A stretch of 64,000 bases of DNA from contig NZ_JAGZMO010000007.1 of the NCBI RefSeq assembly GCF_018364065.1, positions 1 to 64,000 of the forward strand, read 5' to 3'. The stretch is from Veillonella sp. Lineage in GTDB: Bacteria; Bacillota; Negativicutes; Veillonellales; Veillonellaceae. Positions 35,845 to 44,680 of the stretch are shown piece after piece (positions within the stretch are counted from its first letter, which is position 1; every line of letters starts with the position of its first letter). The notes beneath the pieces are model-generated. The model had not been told where the DNA came from. It ran no database searches and saw only the letters and a list, made by a program, of their open reading frames with translations. Position numbers and translations under genes: made by a program.

Positions 35845-35877
35845 AATTAATACGCTGAGAGTATCAGCGTATTAATT
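35845..35877 (-). terminator. Hairpin between garD and gudD copy 2
   Basis: A perfect 14-bp stem (35845-35858 with 35864-35877) with loop GAGTA, 28 bases after the garD stop. Only TTTT follows, so it may be a partial terminator or an mRNA stabiliser that sets the garD:gudD ratio. Confidence 0.65.
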
Positions 35878-35904
35878 CAGAATTATTTCAAATTAACCTG
35901 CCAA

Positions 35905-37425
35905 TCAGGTTATAGGAGCCGGATTGAATACGGACAATGCATTGTAAATGCCATAAGTATCCGATTTCGTCTTCACTTCGCCGCTGGCGATTTTAATGAT
36001 GAATTCGAAAATAGCTTCGCCCATAGTTTCGATAGTTTCTTCACCGGTTAATACACGGCCGCAGTCCACATCGATAATGTCATGCCATTTAGCGGACAAT
36101 ACAGGGTTTGTACTTACTTTCAATACAGGAATGTATGGCAAGTTGTAAGTTGTACCACGTCCGGAGGAGAAAAGTTGTACCGTAATGCCGGAAGCCAACT
36201 GTTCAGTACCGCAAACAAAGTCGCTCGCAGGAGTAGCTGCGAATGTTAAGCCCGGTTTGCGAATTTTTTCGCCTACGGAAATAACGTCCACGATTTCAGA
36301 AGTACCGGATTTAGCAACGGAACCCATAGATTTTTCTACAATAGTAGATAAACCGCCGGCTTTGTTACCTAAGGACGTGTTAGCGGAACGGTCAACCTGG
36401 CCTTGTGCCAAGTAATCATCGTACCAAGCCACTTCTTCATCAAGTTTTTTCACTACATCTTCGTTCAACATACGGTCTTTCATAATGTGAACCGCATCAC
36501 GAACTTCGGACATTTCAGAGAAAATAACTTTTGCGCCGTGTAATACGAGAAGGTCACTGGCATAACCCATAGAAGGGTTAGCAGTTAAACCGGAGAACGC
36601 ATCACTGCCGCCGCACTGCATGCCTACAACCAATTCGCTTACAGGGATTGGTTCTCTCTTACGTTTGTTTAATTGACCAAGTACTACTTCGGCCTGTTTC
36701 ATGATTGTGTCAACCATAGCAGCGAAACCGTGGCAGTCTTGCAACATAATTACATTGTCGCGAGGATAATCAGGGAATGCGCGTTCAGGGTTGAACTTTT
36801 CACAACCTAAGCCGATAACCATACGGCCTTCGATCATATTAGGATTTTCGCTGATGTGGCGAATTGTACGTTGAGGAATATCGGAACCTTTACCGTCGAT
36901 AGCAACGCCGCAACCATAAATATGGTTAACTGCCACTACATCATCCACATTAGGGAACTTAGGTAATAATTCACGACGAATTTTGTCTACTGCGTAGTTA
37001 ACAACACCTTCAACACATTGTACGGTAGTATTCAGTGTTAATAAATTGCGTGTACCGGCAGAACCGTCGGAATTGCGATAGCCCATGAAATAACGGGTTT
37101 CAGGTTTTTCGCGATCGGCGAAACGGTAGTCCAACTTCTTGTGAGCTACAGTAGTGTTCATTTCATCACTTGGTTTAATGTAAATGTTCTTTTCATTAAC
37201 CCATGTGCCGGCCGGTAAATCTTCTTTAGCATAACCGATTGCTACGCCGTAACGGATAACCGGTGCATCTTTTGGAATTAATGTTAAGGCTACTTTGTGA
37301 CCGAAAGGAACTTCGGACTGAGTCGTAACATTTACTTCTTCCACTACATGGCCTTTTGGCAAGCCTGTTTCAACAACGGCAATGGCCACGTTGTCATTAG
37401 GATTAACTTTAATTACTTCTCTCAT
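35905..37425 (-). CDS. garD: Galactarate dehydratase
   Basis: 506 residues of the UxaA/GarD family. The N-terminal SAF-like domain (DNVAIAV, GHKVAL, IIRYG-like VIRYGVAIGYA) is joined to the large domain with GYRNSDGSAGTRN, HIYGCGVAI, GLGCEKFNPER, VVGMQCGGSDAFSGLTANP, AATPASDFVCGT and the end SVFNPAPIT, all close to E. coli GarD. It dehydrates galactarate to 5-keto-4-deoxyglucarate, where the two hexarate routes merge. The ATG at 37425 follows AGGAGG. It lies after the transporter gene with a hairpin in between. Confidence 0.94.
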   Translation of the reverse strand: MREVIKVNPNDNVAIAVVETGLPKGHVVEEVNVTTQSEVPFGHKVALTLIPKDAPVIRYGVAIGYAKEDLPAGTWVNEKNIYIKPSDEMNTTVAHKKLDYRFADREKPETRYFMGYRNSDGSAGTRNLLTLNTTVQCVEGVVNYAVDKIRRELLPKFPNVDDVVAVNHIYGCGVAIDGKGSDIPQRTIRHISENPNMIEGRMVIGLGCEKFNPERAFPDYPRDNVIMLQDCHGFAAMVDTIMKQAEVVLGQLNKRKREPIPVSELVVGMQCGGSDAFSGLTANPSMGYASDLLVLHGAKVIFSEMSEVRDAVHIMKDRMLNEDVVKKLDEEVAWYDDYLAQGQVDRSANTSLGNKAGGLSTIVEKSMGSVAKSGTSEIVDVISVGEKIRKPGLTFAATPASDFVCGTEQLASGITVQLFSSGRGTTYNLPYIPVLKVSTNPVLSAKWHDIIDVDCGRVLTGEETIETMGEAIFEFIIKIASGEVKTKSDTYGIYNALSVFNPAPIT

Positions 37426-37443
37426 AGGAATCCTCCTAAACTT

Positions 37444-37496
37444 TTAAAAACAAATGGCAGCTGTCAAACAGCTACACGCTGTTTAATAGCTGCCAT
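37444..37496 (-). terminator. Terminator or attenuating hairpin between transporter and garD
   Basis: A 9-bp outer stem (37454-37462 with 37488-37496) and a 5-bp inner stem (ACAGC/GCTGT), followed on the minus strand by TTGTTTTTAAAAG and then the garD ribosome binding site. Confidence 0.7.
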
Positions 37497-37547
37497 TATT
37501 TTATATACGATTCAACAATATGCTACTTAATATGAGTATATCATATA

Positions 37548-38942
37548 TTATTTAGCTTCAGCCTCAAGAGGTTTGATTTCGAAACGATGGATATCGCCAA
37601 CCACAACAAGGTAACTTGCAAGAGCTACGAATGCGTGGATACCAACGAAGAGCAATGCCATGTCGAAAGAACCGGTAGTGTTTACGATGTAGCCGATAAC
37701 GATTGGAGTAACGATACTGGAAAGGTTACCGCACATGTTCATAACGCCGCCGCTCAAACCAACGATTTGTTTTGGAGCGATATCGGAGTTAACAGCCCAA
37801 CCAAGAGCACCGAAAGCTTTACCGAAGAATGCAAGAGCCATCAAAGCTACTACAACCATGTCGTTGTCTGTGTAGTTACAGATAATCATGGACATAGCCA
37901 ATAACATACCTACTACGATTGGCACTTTACGTGCTACGGATAAGGAATAACCGCGATGTAAGAGGAAGTCGGAGAACAAGCCGCCGAGGATACCGCCTAA
38001 GAAACCGCAGATTGCAGGTAAGGATGCAACGAAACCTGCTTTTAAGATTGTCATACCACGAGCCTGTACCAAGTATACAGGGAACCAGGTAATGAAGAAG
38101 AATGTTAAAGCGTTGATACAATATTGTGCTACATACACACCAACACACATACGGTTGGAGAATAATTGTTTGATATATCCAAGTTTTGGACCGGAGTTTT
38201 CTTCTTTTTTCTTGCCGCTGTCGATACTTACTAAACCGCCGCCGGCTTTGATGTATTCAAGTTCTTCCGCATTAACATGTGGATGTTCTGCAGGATCATG
38301 AATGTAATGTCTCCAAACAACTACGAACAAGAGACCGATAGCACCCATAACGGTGAATACATGATGCCAACCGAAAGTATGAACTATCCAGCCCATCATT
38401 GGTACGAAGATTACAGATGCGAAGTACTGTGCTGCGTTGAAGATAGCCGATGCAGTACCACGTTCCTGAGATGGGAACCAAGCTGCAACGATACGGCTGT
38501 TACCAGGGAAGGAAGGAGCTTCCGCAACCCCTAATAAGAAACGCATTGCGAACAATGTAGCCATTGCTACGAAACCGTGTAAGAATACTACTGCGCCTTG
38601 TAGCATGGTAAATAATGACCAGAAGAATAAGCTATAGGCATATACACGTTTTGTACCGTAGCGATCAAGTAACCAGCCGCCAGGTAATTGGCAGATTACG
38701 TAAGCCCAGCCCCAAGCGGAGAATACATAACCTAAGTCAACATTACTAAATCCTAATTCTGCTGCAATTGCTGTACCTGCAATTGAAATTGTCGCGCGGT
38801 CAGCATAGTTGATTGCTGTGATGATAAACAACAGCCATACGATCGCCCAACGAACCCATGTTTTACGTTTTACGTTGCACGCCACATCCATGAAGCCGCA
38901 GCCCTGAGTGGTGTTCCCTTTGTTCTGTCCTTGAGTGTCCAT
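37548..38942 (-). CDS. MFS hexarate transporter (GudP/GarP-like)
   Basis: 464 residues with 12 helices, anion:cation symporter family. Signature INYADRATISIAG in helix 1, then WGWAYVICQLPGGWLLDRYG, LLGVAEAPSFPGNSRIVAAWFP and a long central loop, as in E. coli GudP/GarP. It takes up glucarate/galactarate with protons. The ATG at 38942 was chosen because GGAGG lies eight bases upstream; the open frame extends further but without a ribosome site. First gene of the minus-strand hexarate run. Confidence 0.92.
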   Translation of the reverse strand: MDTQGQNKGNTTQGCGFMDVACNVKRKTWVRWAIVWLLFIITAINYADRATISIAGTAIAAELGFSNVDLGYVFSAWGWAYVICQLPGGWLLDRYGTKRVYAYSLFFWSLFTMLQGAVVFLHGFVAMATLFAMRFLLGVAEAPSFPGNSRIVAAWFPSQERGTASAIFNAAQYFASVIFVPMMGWIVHTFGWHHVFTVMGAIGLLFVVVWRHYIHDPAEHPHVNAEELEYIKAGGGLVSIDSGKKKEENSGPKLGYIKQLFSNRMCVGVYVAQYCINALTFFFITWFPVYLVQARGMTILKAGFVASLPAICGFLGGILGGLFSDFLLHRGYSLSVARKVPIVVGMLLAMSMIICNYTDNDMVVVALMALAFFGKAFGALGWAVNSDIAPKQIVGLSGGVMNMCGNLSSIVTPIVIGYIVNTTGSFDMALLFVGIHAFVALASYLVVVGDIHRFEIKPLEAEAK

Positions 38943-39580
38943 TTTCATAGCCTCCATACTAATACTTATTATATCTCCGTGTACAGCATCGTAAGCCTTT
39001 GTACTGCGGGTCAACTCTGTATCTAAGGCTTTCTCTCTATCACTGTACTTGTTAACTGTCCTAATTATATACTGTGAGCATGCGTTAGATATATAGTATC
39101 TATAACATATAAACATATGTATTTCGGAGCAGTTTTAGGTATGGTATGTGTATATCGAAACTTATATATTACTCAAATGCATATTACAAAGTTTTTACAT
39201 TCCTTTTATAACCAAAAAAGATATTCCTCTATAAAAATCAATTTGATCCACTTTGCCTACACAGGTTTCAATGTAGTCTATAAGACAAATCAAATCCATC
39301 TTCACAACAGAATATCTTTTGATGAACTTTATCGTATTTAGTTATTGTCATTCCCCGCTAAAAAGAAGTCTCTCCGATTGTCTATTATATATACTATTAT
39401 AATACCTTCCCCTACAACGATAGTATCTCCACCTGACTGTAACCTTGCAGTTAAGAGCTTAATTCTACATACGTAATAAAACTATATTTTCAAAAAAAGC
39501 CCCTTTTCTATGCTAGCCGGACTTATGCGGTCCCTATACCAAAGAGCCTTACCATTGATCCGCTTTGCGTTCTCCATACC
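38943..39580. other. Long intergenic region upstream of the hexarate transporter
   Basis: About 640 bases with no gene seen. It holds a TATAAT on the minus strand (39064-39069), a plausible transporter promoter without a clear -35, and a nested inverted repeat at 39216-39320. The part from 39321 to 39580 shows nothing I can name. Confidence 0.5.
39214..39320 (-). repeat. Nested ~105-base imperfect inverted repeat
   Basis: Outer arms AAAAGATATTC (39216-39226) and GAATATCTTTT (39310-39320). Middle arms ATTTGAT (39241-39247) and ATCAAAT (39289-39295) with TTTG/CAAA beside them. Inner arms CTACA (39257-39261) and TGTAG (39272-39276). On the minus strand the structure ends in T6. It may be a small RNA, an attenuator or a miniature-element remnant; I saw no clear target-site duplication. 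Confidence 0.6.
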
Positions 39581-39625
39581 AAAAGAAGGCTGTGCAGAGA
39601 CAATTTTGTCGCTACACAGCCTTCT
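39581..39625 (-). terminator. Terminator of the MoxR-VWA operon
   Basis: An 11-bp perfect stem (39584-39594 with 39615-39625) with a second small stem in the loop, followed on the minus strand by TTTTGG. Confidence 0.75.
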
Positions 39626-39716
39626 ATTACACCCTTACATCTAATATATATCTATATTACTTATTTTCTTTGTATCTATTACATTTCTGTAAACAATCTT
39701 ACAATCTCTTTACAAA

Positions 39717-41258
39717 CTACCAGGTCTTCTCCTGGTTGGCCATAGAGAAACCTTCCTGGTTATTCATAGAGTATCCGTCCACGCGTTCGTCGTCCACCAT
39801 AACGTCTTCTTCCTCTTCGATGAAGCCCACCTGTTTTACCAGGCCCCACGGATTTTCAACGGACAGCTGTGCTTCAGCGCCCACGAGAACCCAAAGGATT
39901 TTATAGTGTTTTGGAATCGGATCCAGCTTCTTCTCCCCTTTGCCGTCCGTAAAGTAGACGAGCAAATCGGCCTGCTCCGTGTTGGCGAAGTCGATGACCG
40001 GCGAAAAGAGCGTACTGCCGCGAGCCTGTACACGCGGTTTTACGTCTTTTAACTTTTTCACCGTATAGGTACGGCGAATGACGCTGTCACACTCTACAAC
40101 GGTAATTTCAAAGTCATAGTTTCTCGTAATTTCCAGCACTTCCAGCATCGCCTGTCGGAACGCACTGTCGGAGATACTGCCGCTGCAGTCCAAGGCGACT
40201 ACAATGTTGGCCCGGCGGCGGCGCAATTCCCCACGCAACTCCAAACGCTCCGGCTGTCGGCGACTGCGACGCGTCGTAGTCTTGCGATAGCCTGCACTGA
40301 TAGAGCCGATTAAACGCTTCAAATAAATCGACCAGGACATGGTGGTCTGATGCTTTTTAAAATCACTTAATAGCCCTGTCAAATACCCGGCTATATCCCC
40401 TTTTTCAGAGCTTTCCACCATCTTGTTCGTCAACTGCTGTTGTGAATCACCGTCCACATTGTCCGATTCGGACCAAATGTCATGACTGCGGGCGGCGTTA
40501 AACGTTTCCGCCACGATGGAGCTCATAGCTTCATCACTCGTTGTATCTCCCAGCTCCGTAGCTCCTTCTGTTTCGCGGGCCACATCGATGTGGGCCTGAA
40601 TTTCGTCCACATAGTATTCCAATGGTTTGAACGCTACTACGCGAGTGCCGAAATGCTTATTCAACCAGTTTACATCGATCGCATCCGGCGGCAATGGACT
40701 GATATAGTTATTTACCACTATATCCATGGCCAAGTTAATGGCCAATGGAGAGTACCGTTTATACAAGCGTTTCGCGCGGACCAAGTGCAAGGAAATGACA
40801 TGGAGAATCTCATGCTTAATGGAGCTCATCATCTGCTCCGCCGTCATATCCAAGAAGATAATAGGATTAAAATACATTACATAACCGCTACCTTTGAAGT
40901 TGATCCCTGTAGCACTGGTCATGGAGAATCGCAGTTCCTGCCCTACTTGCAGGAAGAAATAACCGTAAAAGGAATCTTCTTCCAACAAAAGCAGGTTCAG
41001 CTGGGACACAAGCTTGAAAAAGCGTTTTTCATAGTCCCCGTCAACCACGAATTCCGCCGTACCGGCCTTCAGGTCGCGATTACCCGCAGCTAAAGCGGCC
41101 GCTTCAGTAATGGCGTAACCTAAAGAGTTCGTGTACGCATTATCCTTGATTTCCTGCTCACGCTGCTTCGCATCCCGTTCAATTTTCCAAGCCGCTACCA
41201 GTTTTTTCGTCAGGTCCAACAACTCCAAGCGGGTAGCTTCAATCTTGTTTTCCTTCAT
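39717..41258 (-). CDS. VWA-domain protein with metallopeptidase-like N-domain (DUF2201-like)
   Basis: 513 residues. The N-terminal half has a zinc-protease motif H149-E-I-L-H153 (in SSIKHEILHVISLH), as in the putative metallopeptidase domain paired with VWA in DUF2201/COG3864 proteins. The C-terminal third is a von Willebrand A domain with a MIDAS DxSxS (ALDCSGSIS, about 355) and the usual YFTDG strand. A basic linker (TTRRSRRQPERLELRGELRRRR) precedes the VWA. The ATG overlaps the TAA of the MoxR gene as TAATG (41256-41260), so the two are coupled. Such pairs are thought to assemble or process protein complexes; the target is unknown. It ends in a Gln/Asn/Met-rich tail. Confidence 0.87.
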   Translation of the reverse strand: MKENKIEATRLELLDLTKKLVAAWKIERDAKQREQEIKDNAYTNSLGYAITEAAALAAGNRDLKAGTAEFVVDGDYEKRFFKLVSQLNLLLLEEDSFYGYFFLQVGQELRFSMTSATGINFKGSGYVMYFNPIIFLDMTAEQMMSSIKHEILHVISLHLVRAKRLYKRYSPLAINLAMDIVVNNYISPLPPDAIDVNWLNKHFGTRVVAFKPLEYYVDEIQAHIDVARETEGATELGDTTSDEAMSSIVAETFNAARSHDIWSESDNVDGDSQQQLTNKMVESSEKGDIAGYLTGLLSDFKKHQTTMSWSIYLKRLIGSISAGYRKTTTRRSRRQPERLELRGELRRRRANIVVALDCSGSISDSAFRQAMLEVLEITRNYDFEITVVECDSVIRRTYTVKKLKDVKPRVQARGSTLFSPVIDFANTEQADLLVYFTDGKGEKKLDPIPKHYKILWVLVGAEAQLSVENPWGLVKQVGFIEEEEDVMVDDERVDGYSMNNQEGFSMANQEKTW

Positions 41259-42379
41259 TATAGACTCCGCTGTAAATCAAAAAATGCATTTACAAAGTTA
41301 TCATTTTCAATGGCCTGCTCATAGAAACGTGGGAAGTTATTACGCACGTCCTTCATAACGGCCATCTGCAAATCTTCCGGATAGTTTGCCATGAATTCCA
41401 TGAAGCGTGTTACCACGCTTTGAGCGGCCTTAGTATCTACGAAAAGCTGGTTGGCACGCAGTTCAATAACGCGCATCAAGTTTTTCGCCGTTAAATATAG
41501 ACGAGTGTGGCTTTCCTTGCCCAAGCGTTCTTTTACAGAATCACTGAGCACATCGCCCTTAAATACATCGTCGAAGCTGATGAGCGGTGCATGATCCGCC
41601 TCTACAAAGCTGATAAATTCGCGGGCAATGACTTTGCCCACATTACCGCGAATAACGTTGAAGAATACGTCTTTACCCACTGCTTCCGGATTGCGTTTAT
41701 ACATAGCATATAAAGCGGACACACGTTCATAACTACGTGGTGTGGCGTAAATATCATCGTCATTCATCTTATGTAAATATTCCGGATAGGTACTGATGAA
41801 TTCCATAACCATCGGTTCCAAATGCGCTTCCGCCGCCCAGTCGAGCCACTGCATGTAGTCCGGTTCCATGTGGAGCCACACGAAACGGTTCTGCTGTGCC
41901 ACGTCCATCTCAACCGTCTGATAGTCATAGCTGTTAGTCGGGTTCATGGCCGCTACAATATGTACCTTGGAGCCCAACACGAAGCCGTTGATTTCACGGT
42001 TCAAAATGAGGTTCATTAATTCCTGCTGCACTGCATGTTCACAGCGGTTAATTTCGTCGATGAACAGTACAACCTGATGACCGGCCGCCATTTTATCTGC
42101 AATCTGCTTTAATTTATAGTGGATTGCGTAGACAGTCACCTTTTCAGTCACTGTGGAGCCGTCTTCCAAACGGCGCGTGAAGCTGTCCACCGTTGGCAAA
42201 CCGCCGATTTCCCCTTCTTTCAACAAGTTACCATCAATCGTAACCAAAGACCAGCCGTTCTTCACAGCCAAACGGTGAGCCAAGGACGTTTTACCAATCC
42301 CTGTTTCACCAACCAACAAAGGTACCTGGCCGGCCTCTAATACTAATTCCACACTTTTCATTGTTTCTACAAAGTTCAT
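41258..42379 (-). CDS. MoxR-family AAA+ ATPase
   Basis: 373 residues. Walker A GETGIGKT (24-31), Walker B VVLFIDEI (D108, E109), sensor 1 in AAMNPTN, and an arginine-finger-like YATPRSYERVS, all in MoxR order. AAA+ ATPases of this class act with VWA-domain partners, and the coupled VWA-peptidase gene directly downstream fits. The ATG at 42379 follows AGGAAAAAG. Substrate unknown; RavA-ViaA and the gas-vesicle GvpN are the nearest functional precedents. Confidence 0.9.
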   Translation of the reverse strand: MNFVETMKSVELVLEAGQVPLLVGETGIGKTSLAHRLAVKNGWSLVTIDGNLLKEGEIGGLPTVDSFTRRLEDGSTVTEKVTVYAIHYKLKQIADKMAAGHQVVLFIDEINRCEHAVQQELMNLILNREINGFVLGSKVHIVAAMNPTNSYDYQTVEMDVAQQNRFVWLHMEPDYMQWLDWAAEAHLEPMVMEFISTYPEYLHKMNDDDIYATPRSYERVSALYAMYKRNPEAVGKDVFFNVIRGNVGKVIAREFISFVEADHAPLISFDDVFKGDVLSDSVKERLGKESHTRLYLTAKNLMRVIELRANQLFVDTKAAQSVVTRFMEFMANYPEDLQMAVMKDVRNNFPRFYEQAIENDNFVNAFFDLQRSL

Positions 42380-42479
42380 TATCTTTTTCCTATCTAGTAA
42401 TTAATACAGTCTTATTTTAATATCCTTAAAATGTAATTATAATCCAAGATACAGTTATACGTTAACGCTCAATCTTATA

Positions 42480-43286
42480 CTAAAACTTCAACAGTTCGTC
42501 CACGGTAATACGTCGTGCCTTCTGACTGCCGAATTTATCGATAATACCCACCACATCGACTTCAAAGCCCTTGTTGTGTTTGCCGATGTACGTACAGTTC
42601 ACCAAGTCACGCACATACTGTTCACTAATATCTTCACGGCTTACAATTTCCTTCAACCGTTCTTCCAAATAAATATTGGGGATCATGTAATCCGGCGGCA
42701 AGTATTTTGTAATCAAGCTGCTGATGCCAAGGAAATGCAAAGCCTGATCCACCGTAACATCACTCAAGAGGCGTACGGCCTGCGGATCCAGCGTTACTGC
42801 CAAATCAATAGCGGCAGGTGTCGGATTTTTAATATAGCTGAGGGCCTGATAGTTCTGAGCCACTGCGGCCAACTGCACTTCTTCCGACGGATTCGATAAA
42901 AACTTAATGGCGTCGTAATTGGACTTTACCGCCATAAGCTGAAACTCTTCCGATGGATTTTTAACATATTGAATGGCCCAGCCGGACTGCTCCAAGGCAA
43001 TGCGAATGAGCGATTCGTCAGGATTATCAATGAGGGATAAATTATTCCAAGCTTTTGAAACGACCATCTCCAAAATTTCGTGGGACGGATTGTTCAAATA
43101 CTGAATAGCGCGTGGCGCATTGGTCAGCGCAATATCCACCATCTCCGGTGTCGGATCCTTAATAAATTGTAAAACCATGCCGTTTTTGCGCAAGGCGGTT
43201 AACTTCATTTCTTCCGTAGGATTGTCAATTTGAGCCAGTCCATAAGGGTTAATACTTAATATGCGTAACTGCTTTTCCTGATCCAT
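42480..43286 (-). CDS. Helical-repeat protein (DUF4116-like repeats)
   Basis: 268 residues. The first ~190 are seven or eight repeats of about 24 residues with the pattern N-P-(T/S)-E-E-x-x-L-x-A-V-x-x-N-x-x-A-I-x-(Y/F)-(I/L)-x (for example AIKFLSNPSEEVQLAAVAQN), as in DUF4116 proteins. They should stack into a curved helical scaffold for protein binding. The C-terminal ~75 residues are different and basic. It lies 100 bases upstream of the MoxR gene on the same strand and may be the adaptor or substrate-recognition part of that system; this is inference. Confidence 0.75.
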   Translation of the reverse strand: MDQEKQLRILSINPYGLAQIDNPTEEMKLTALRKNGMVLQFIKDPTPEMVDIALTNAPRAIQYLNNPSHEILEMVVSKAWNNLSLIDNPDESLIRIALEQSGWAIQYVKNPSEEFQLMAVKSNYDAIKFLSNPSEEVQLAAVAQNYQALSYIKNPTPAAIDLAVTLDPQAVRLLSDVTVDQALHFLGISSLITKYLPPDYMIPNIYLEERLKEIVSREDISEQYVRDLVNCTYIGKHNKGFEVDVVGIIDKFGSQKARRITVDELLKF

Positions 43287-43578
43287 ATATAATCCTCTAC
43301 TCTAACACATTACTTATTATATAAAACTAATAGAGCCTTACTCATCGTACGCAACTTATAGCACGTTACTTATAATACTTTATTTCCATTATAAAATTAT
43401 AACCTTTTATAGATTCTGTTATAACTTCAATTGCACTCTATTATATCGAATAAATTCATTTACATGTATATGATACCATTTATCAGTTCATTTGTCCGCA
43501 CCAATCTGAGTTTATTCGCTGAATTGCTGTATCTTCTCCGTATGTTATATATAACTCTTCCTCATACGAATACATGCA
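43287..43578. other. Intergenic region between sodA and the helical-repeat gene
   Basis: AT-rich. I see nothing beyond the sodA terminator that follows; a promoter for the minus-strand operon must lie here but no good match was found. Confidence 0.45.
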
Positions 43579-43613
43579 CAAAAGGAGATACCCCGTTGCC
43601 GGGAATATCTCCT
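43579..43613 (-). terminator. Terminator of sodA
   Basis: Stem AGGAGATA/TATCTCCT (43583-43590 with 43606-43613) with an inner CCCCG/CCGGG pairing, followed on the minus strand by TTTTGTG. Confidence 0.75.
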
Positions 43614-43687
43614 CATGTACTAAGTGTATTGTGTTTTTATGTCATACGGCCAATTAGATTGACCGTATTTCAACGTCGTTAAACGGC

Positions 43688-44299
43688 TTATTTTACAGCG
43701 CCGTTGTAGTGTGCATTTACCTGGTCCCAGTTAACTAAGTTCCAGAATGCTGCGATGTAGTCAGGACGAGCGTTCTTGTATTTCAAGTAGTACGCATGTT
43801 CCCACACATCAAGACCGAGAACCGGAGTTTTGCCGTCGCTTAACGGAGAATCCTGGTTAGCGGTAGATAAAATTTCAAGTTTGCCGCCATTTACAACAAG
43901 CCATGCCCAGCCGGAACCGAAACGACCTGTAGCAGCTTTACCGAATTCAGCTTTGAAGTTGTCAAAGCTGCCGAAAGCTTCATCAATAGCCGCTGCGATT
44001 GCGCCGGTAGGTGCTCCGCCTGCGTTAGGAGCTAAAATATTCCAGAAGAATGTATGGTTTGCATGACCGCCGCCATTGTTGCGTACGGCTGTGCGAATAT
44101 CTTCCGGCACGGCGTTCAAGTCCGTGATTAAAGTTTCCACATCTTTATCACCCAATTCAGGATGTTTTTCGATCGCTGCGTTTAAATTCACAACGTAAGT
44201 ATTGTGGTGTTTATCATGATGAAAATGCATTGTTTCTGCATCGATATGCGGTTCTAAAGCGTCATAAGCATAAGGTAATTCCGGTAATGTGTAAGCCAT
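43688..44299 (-). CDS. sodA: Superoxide dismutase, Fe/Mn type
   Basis: 203 residues. Metal ligands are His27 (MHFHHDKHH), the His in [12 protein letters not shown], and Asp and His in [11 protein letters not shown]. The [13 protein letters not shown] end is the family signature. It converts superoxide to peroxide and oxygen in the cytoplasm. Fe versus Mn preference cannot be set from sequence. AAGGAGG lies before the ATG at 44299. It is divergent from the pyruvate formate-lyase genes, whose radical enzyme is oxygen-sensitive. Confidence 0.96.
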   Translation of the reverse strand: MAYTLPELPYAYDALEPHIDAETMHFHHDKHHNTYVVNLNAAIEKHPELGDKDVETLITDLNAVPEDIRTAVRNNGGGHANHTFFWNILAPNAGGAPTGAIAAAIDEAFGSFDNFKAEFGKAATGRFGSGWAWLVVNGGKLEILSTANQDSPLSDGKTPVLGLDVWEHAYYLKYKNARPDYIAAFWNLVNWDQVNAHYNGAVK

Positions 44300-44680
44300 A
44301 ATGTGCCTCCTTCTCCCTTTCGGGACCTGTAATTAAAAATTTATGCTCAAATATTGTAACTATTTACTTAAATGTAATGTTTTACGTTTATCATCTATAT
44401 TGAATAATTTCAATATTTATTGTGCTTTAATGATAACAAATTTCATTTGTTATGTCTACTACTTTTTTAGGCTCCGTTTTAAATTTTACAAACAATACTC
44501 AACAAACCTTCTTTATACCTACTTCTACTCCATTCCGACATTTTTATCTTTACAGTCATTTTACTTTTAGCATATCATCAATAGAAAATAAGTATCATTA
44601 CGCGTATTGTAATATGCAAGGTTTCAGTATACACTTAGGGTACATTCTATATTTTTATTATCCTTAGTGGAGGTGCCAAT
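44300..44680. other. Divergent promoter region sodA / pflB
   Basis: 381 bases, very AT-rich, with no gene. I found no convincing -35/-10 pair and no perfect FNR or Rex site, although promoters for both directions must be here. Confidence 0.5.

Noticed and set aside
38943..39116. N-terminal extension of the hexarate transporter
   Set aside because: The frame is open upstream, but the ribosome site GGAGG points to the ATG at 38942, and the extra residues do not resemble the family.
39214..39320. Insertion sequence or MITE
   Set aside because: Inverted arms are present, but I found no target-site duplication or second copy in the window, so it is only listed as an inverted repeat.
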